Source: Cladosporium sp. IMV 00045
Lineage: Eukaryota > Ascomycota > Dothideomycetes > Cladosporiales > Cladosporiaceae
DNA: 33,741 nucleotides
Direction: 5' to 3'
NCBI GenBank assembly: GCA_001931905.2
Contig: MSJI02000019.1
Location: forward strand, 1-33,741
Of the stretch, positions 28,972 to 33,741 are shown piece after piece (within the stretch, counting starts at the first letter, position 1; each line of letters opens with the position of its first letter). The notes beneath the pieces were generated by a model that saw only the letters and a list, made by a program, of their open reading frames with translations, was not told where the DNA came from and did no database searches. The translations under genes and the position numbers were made by a program.

Positions 28972-31199
28972 ATGAATGTTCGAATGGTAAGTCGAGGAAT
29001 ACATTGGCAGGCCCCGACAATAATCACTTCAGCATTCATCTCGGGCCTTGTGTTCGGTATAGGCCACCATGTATTCTACAACTACCTTGACGGAAAACCG
29101 GTCAACAACCGTCTTTTCGACCAACAGACCAACTTAGCAGTTGGCCAAACTTTCGCCTTTCTTGTCCGTGCTGCTCTGGTCATCGCCGTGGGTGCCTCGT
29201 ACTGGCAGGTCTTCTGGGGCACGGTACTTCACGACACGCTTGCTGTTTCTCAGATTGATGCTCTTGCTGGGATGCTAGGCTCTGCATTGTGTTTGTTCAA
29301 TCTCAAAGCTTTAGCCCGACACCCTGCACTGGTAGGATTGGCTCTGCTGTCATGGGTAGTACCCCTAGCATCTATCCTGCCGCCGGCCACTCTCTCGGTT
29401 ACGAGCACCACGAGAGAAGGACACGCATACCCCCATGTCCCTGTCCCACACTTTGTTGATACTGCGATGGCAGTCTCGACCAGCCTCTTCGGCACCCCGT
29501 CGCCAGAAGGGACTGCTGTGGCGGGCACGGCATACCGCAAGCCATCACGACAGCTGTCGAGATTAGTCACATCGACTGCGTTCCGGGGCGCTGTGCCGGA
29601 CCATCAGACGACGCATCCCAATTCGACATACGCCCTCACCTTCCCAGGCCCCGCTTTGAATTGTCAGTCCACATCATCGGATCTTTTGCAGCAATTTAAA
29701 ACTATCATGAACTGCAGTTTCCCCTCCAATAGCTCTAGCACGAAGTTGAGAGCTCGGTGTGACAATTCGATCACGTATATTGCATGGGTACCGGGCACGA
29801 TACTCCATGGCGACATGATAGAGTATCTCATTCCGTTCAGGAACAACACCATGGTCAACGGAACGCTACCCCTCGTACCCTTGAACTTTATGGATACCTA
29901 TCACGACCCACAGTATATTGGTGGAATGACTGGTGGGGCCGCAACTGTATACATTGCAACAAGAAGTCAAAGAATGCCATACGCTCCGCAAAATTGGGAC
30001 TTGCTCACCTGCTCCATGTACAACGCTTCTTATGTGGTCAACGTCACTTCTGGATCAAACAGCCGAGGCGTCTTGAGCAAACCAGATGTTCGTACACTGA
30101 ACAGGATACCCTTCCACAAGTACCCAAAGACGAACGATCTAACCACGCCTCTTCCAACGAACTCATCGGTCACTCTTAGTTATCTGGCGTTCATGGAAAG
30201 TCTCAATCGGCTGCTCATCGCGACAATCTTTGGGAGTCCACACGCGCGAGTCGGAGACACCTGCTACTGGGAGGAAAAGCTGCTTACCGCACAAAACGAG
30301 AGCCTAACGCAGACTCTGCTCCCTTTCACAAATGAACTTCTGCCTTCTTGAGCAAGAAACATATAGTGGTGAAGCAAGACCCGCGACCACTCGACGTCAA
30401 TCAATGGACTCTCGTCGATCATCTCGACGGTGATCAAACAATTTCATATCCGAACGAGGCTTTTGCGGCTTCGACCTTCAACCGATCGCTTGGCTCAGTC
30501 GTAGAGGAACTATTCCACAACATGACGCTCTCCCTCTTCAGCAACCCCTTGTTTCTCGCAAACTCCACCGAGGCCATCGAGATCAAATACAACATCACGC
30601 AGAACACCTACGCCTACAACAGCCCAAACCTCTTCATATCATACGGCCTTGCAGTCGGCTTATCTCTGATCGCCAGCGTCGCCGGTTGCATTTCCATCTA
30701 CTGCGCTGGCGCCTCGTACAGCAATCGCTTTTCCACGGTGCTGAGGACCACCAGGGGGCAAAGTCTTGATGAGCTGGTGGCGCTGAATGATCGGGGAGGG
30801 AAAGATCCGCTTCCGAACTACCTGGCGAAGTCGCGCGTTAACCTGATGAGTGGACAGAATGCGTTGGAGAGCGACGATGACGCTCACCAACTAGCTGGTC
30901 AAAACGATGGAGTAATCAGCGAGCAGAGTGTGATGCTGGATGTTTTGCAGAGCGCGCAGCCGTCCCCTATCAATTCGTCACAACAGCATGATCCCGTCAG
31001 CCTGCATAGTACATCTGCGAGCGTAGAGAATAGCCTGGATAGCGAACAGAGTGCGATGCTGGATGCTCTGCAGAGCGAGGAGCCGCCTGTTGCCAGTCCT
31101 CGGCAAGAGCATGATTCGATCAGCTTGAATAGCATGCCTGTGAGCGCAGAGAATGGCCAGAGTCAATCATTAGGAGTCAGGCAGGGTGAGGAACAGTAG
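28972..31199 (+). CDS. Large fungal membrane protein, frame broken once near 30345
   Basis: Two frames of one gene: 28972-30351 (ATG, 459 codons) and the continuation in another frame from about 30336 to 31199. The N-terminal pattern GIHWQAPTIITSAFISGLVF with GHHVFYNYLDG, then three membrane segments, is that of a large fungal family often labelled formylmethionine deformylase-like, although I see no deformylase motif. The middle is a large, probably lumenal or extracellular, domain with many N-x-S/T sites. The second frame continues with the family's SVVEELFHNMTLSLFSNPLF and a final membrane helix (LFISYGLAVGLSLIASVAGC). The frame change is consistent with one missing base in the CCTTCTTG run at 30343-30350. 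No splice sites explain it. The C-terminal tail holds a 41-residue duplication. Confidence 0.7.
30918..31163 (+). repeat. Two-copy 123-bp coding tandem repeat
   Basis: Copies 30918-31040 and 31041-31163, each 41 codons, starting SEQSVMLDVLQS and SEQSAMLDALQS and ending in similar SxSVEN / PVSAEN stretches. They lie in the cytosolic tail of the membrane protein. The copies differ at many positions, so the duplication is not recent. Confidence 0.8.
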
Positions 31200-31380
31200 C
31201 AATCGTTCTACAGATCTGACATTGTTACGACGGGCACAAAAACGGGCGATGGTAGTTACAGTCGATTACTACAAAGAAAAATCAAAGCCTATTAAAATTA
31301 GCAACTGTTACATGCATACTGATTTTATAAAGTCGCCACTCCTTCCTTCGAGCATTCGGAATGAAGTGGACAGAACATAC

Positions 31381-31693
31381 AGACTTGATGTATCTGCGTC
31401 CGAGGTAGTACTCAGGTAGTAGTAGTAGTGGCATCAAACCATATCAGATCCATTCAACCATGCTCTTCAAGACGCTTTAGGAAAGCGCAAGCGAGCCACC
31501 TTCCATCGCAAAGATACACGCATGTGAAAATGCAAGACTTGATATATCCGCGATCGACGTAGTACAGAGGCAATAGTAGTAGTAACGGTACAAAACCAGA
31601 TCAGATCCATTCAACTATCCTCTTAAAGACGCACTAGGAAGCTACAAGCGAGCCATATCCTAAAGCCAGAAGAAGCACGCATGTGAAAACGCA
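31381..31693. repeat. Diverged non-coding tandem duplication, about 154 bp unit
   Basis: Copy 1 begins at 31381 and copy 2 at 31535. Shared landmarks in the same order are AGACTTGAT.TATC, a GTAGTA-rich stretch, CAGATCCATTCAAC, CAAGCGAGCCA and CACGCATGTGAAAA.GCA. Stops occur in all frames. It lies about 180 bp after the membrane-protein stop. Confidence 0.85.
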
Positions 31694-33741
31694 TGAATCA
31701 GTCAAGCAAAAACATTTGATGCACACACAAAAACGACAAAACCCACGTGGCTACGTAACGCAAGAACGATTGAACCAGAAACCCGATCGGAGTTCGCCGG
31801 CGCGCGCGATCGTGGCTGCAAATAAGAAAAACGGTAGCACAGGTCGTATGGGTTCTGGGAGTTGATTGTACGTAAAAGGACCGCAGGTGTTTGCGTATGT
31901 GTGTGGATGGGAAAAAAAAAAGTTGATGCGCGGACACTTTTTTCGTTAGTCGAAGACGAGTGAGTTTTTTGCTCAAAATATTGATGGTTGCGATATTGCA
32001 GCAGATCAAGAGCCTTTGCATCGCGGTCCGGTCGGTCCGTGAGGTGGATGTGCATATAACCTTCGTCCGTCGACTTGAAAGATTTGAGGAAAAAGTTCAC
32101 TAAAGGTTCATGGTTCGGCGAAATGCTTTGATTAAACAACTAACTCTAAGTCATTCACTAGGAAAGAAGTAAATCGTTGGTAGGGGATCGAGGATTGATT
32201 ACGTTTGCGTGTAGTAATTATTTGGTCAATTTTTTGTTAGACGATGTCGCATAGACACTTGAAGAGAAAAAAAAGAAGGGCAGAAAGCCGAAGGATGTTG
32301 TGACGGTGAATCGCGTGCCGGTCTAGACTCCGTATCCGGTTGAGATTTTTGCTCGTCTCGGTCGGCAGCGAGCGAATTGGCCTGGGAAAATTTCACAACT
32401 ACAGAATGTTGCGGCTCGGCTAGCAAGGGAAATACGACGATTACATTTGTCGTGGATGACTGCCAATTCGGAGACGACGTTTCGATTAGATCTTTACGAG
32501 ACCGCGCCCTTGTGGGGGAGAGAGGGCGTGCCTGGTGGTGCGAAGAGACTTTCGAGAAGGTGGAAGCGATGCCAGGCCATCGTCTGGCTGGTGCGAGGTA
32601 TGGATCTGTGTGGGCTGTGGACCTGTGGGACGGCGGCATACGCATTGGAAAATGGGGGAAGAAATGGGTTCTTGTGATCTTAGACCGCTGTTTACCGCTT
32701 GGTTTGTTATACCGAGATTGGGTCTTAAATGTGAGCTGTCATATGTTGGACATTCTATCAGATGCATTTTGTAGAGTATGGGCATGGGAATTTGCTATAT
32801 GTATGTCGATCTTGCATGTCACGTGGATGGGCTTGCGTTTACGCATTTCTTTTTGTCTAGAGTTTGCGGCCCTGCAGATCTCCTCGGAGTTGCTTGATGG
32901 GTGATGAGCAGTCGCTTACTGCGGTGGTACCGAGTACTACAACGGGACAAAAAGAAGGTTGTGATCATTACAAGACTTGGGGAAGTGGGCGTCGATTTCT
33001 TGGAGTCGAGCGCCACCAGTGCGGGGAATTGCAGTGATCATACATGATGTTGTTCTGAAGCTCCGTTTATATTGCATGTATCGAAGATCGAAAATCGAAG
33101 CGATCATTCTAGGCCAATGACAACGGCTCATCTGAAGCGGATGGGACACCGTAAACCTTGGAAAAGAGAGACTTGAGATTTAAGACGTCTGCCGCCGCAA
33201 GTAGGTGCGGAAGATGTTTACTCAAAAGGCTAAAAAGACTAGAGAAACGGCTCAACCACAAGTCAACGGGACATGGAGTATTTTCACAAGCCACCAACGT
33301 CGGTGATACTTCACCGCTCTTGAGACCTCACCTCGTCATCTTGTCCTGCTGACCTGATGCTGTTGGCTGGTTTTGGACTACAGAGTGACTCTTTGCAGGC
33401 ACGTGTACGTGGCAAGACTATATGCAGCCAGATGTATGGCGGATCGACAGGTGTTGAGCGATGTCGCAACCCTCGCAAACACCACTCAGTCAGTAGTCAG
33501 CCAGTCAGTCCCTTACGCCCTGCGGTTGAATGCACGCATACCACCGAGCCCATCAAGGTCTCGCGGTTTCCGACTCGTCGCTTGTAGGCGATGGCCTTGG
33601 ACGGGTGAAGTTACTGCACATGCGCCGTTGCTCGCGTCATTCATAGCGTTGAACAAAACCCGACCCAGACTCTTGCCGGTGTGAGGGCTAAGTATGTAGC
33701 GCCACGTACGCGGAGGACGTCCACATCAGCACCACATGCGG
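31694..33741. other. About 2 kb without a convincing gene
   Basis: Contains ORFs up to 175 codons (32377-32904 +), but that one begins at a TTG, lacks domain features and overlaps an equally open reverse-strand frame (32226-32645). A GCGCGCGC run lies at about 31800 and an A-run (11 A) at 31911-31921. I see no tRNA, transposon end or splice-linked exon set. Regulatory or non-coding RNA content cannot be judged. Confidence 0.4.

Noticed and set aside
28986..29035. GTAAGT at 28986 with CAG acceptors near 29012 and 29033, possible intron at the start of the membrane-protein gene
   Set aside because: Splicing would remove the GIHWQAP block that is conserved in this family.
32226..32904. Open frames on both strands: 175 codons (+, 32377-32904) and 139 codons (-, 32226-32645)
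   Set aside because: The + frame starts at TTG, neither product shows a domain, signal or plausible composition, and two overlapping antisense frames of similar length suggest chance.

Overview
The window is nuclear DNA from a filamentous ascomycete, most likely a dothideomycete of the Mycosphaerellales/Capnodiales type. Evidence for this is the short introns (about 47-78 nt) with GTRNGT-like donors and CTRAC-like branch sites, the gene families present, and GC-rich wobble in some ORFs. The taxon is an inference. I found no rRNA, tRNA, CRISPR array or recognisable transposon.

Layout. (1) 1-3921: 3' part of the large lipid-transfer gene FMP27. (2) 4.2-4.6 kb: a possible 60-residue membrane microprotein with a spliced leader. 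(3) 5.4-7.8 kb: two reverse-strand genes of unknown function sharing a short motif, perhaps tandem paralogues. (4) 8.07-8.91 kb: a two-exon F-box/2EXR-like gene. (5) 10.2-10.7 kb: a small cysteine-rich secreted protein, an effector candidate. (6) 10.8-17.6 kb: a compact block of a Zn2Cys6 regulator, a DUF3237 protein, an amidase-signature hydrolase and an MFS transporter, arranged as two divergent pairs. This is the best candidate for an undescribed functional unit. (7) 18.4-19.2 kb: a secreted protein with a Kex2-like site. (8) 19.5-24.7 kb: two housekeeping genes, the urease accessory factor UreD and the cohesin subunit Scc3/Psc3, divergently transcribed. (9) 25.2-26.7 kb: an AIM6-like phosphodiesterase gene cut by one in-frame TAA with the family frame continuing beyond it. 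(10) 27.6-28.1 kb: a small conserved fungal protein. (11) 29.0-31.2 kb: a large membrane protein whose frame breaks once. (12) 31.2-33.7 kb: no convincing gene, but a diverged non-coding tandem repeat.

In block (6) the amidase would hydrolyse an amide and the MFS protein would move substrate or product across a membrane. The DUF3237 protein may act on a related small molecule and the regulator may control the set. Shared pathway membership is inferred from gene order only. Exon structures were worked out by hand from splice signals, phase continuity and family conservation; no alignment or database search was run.
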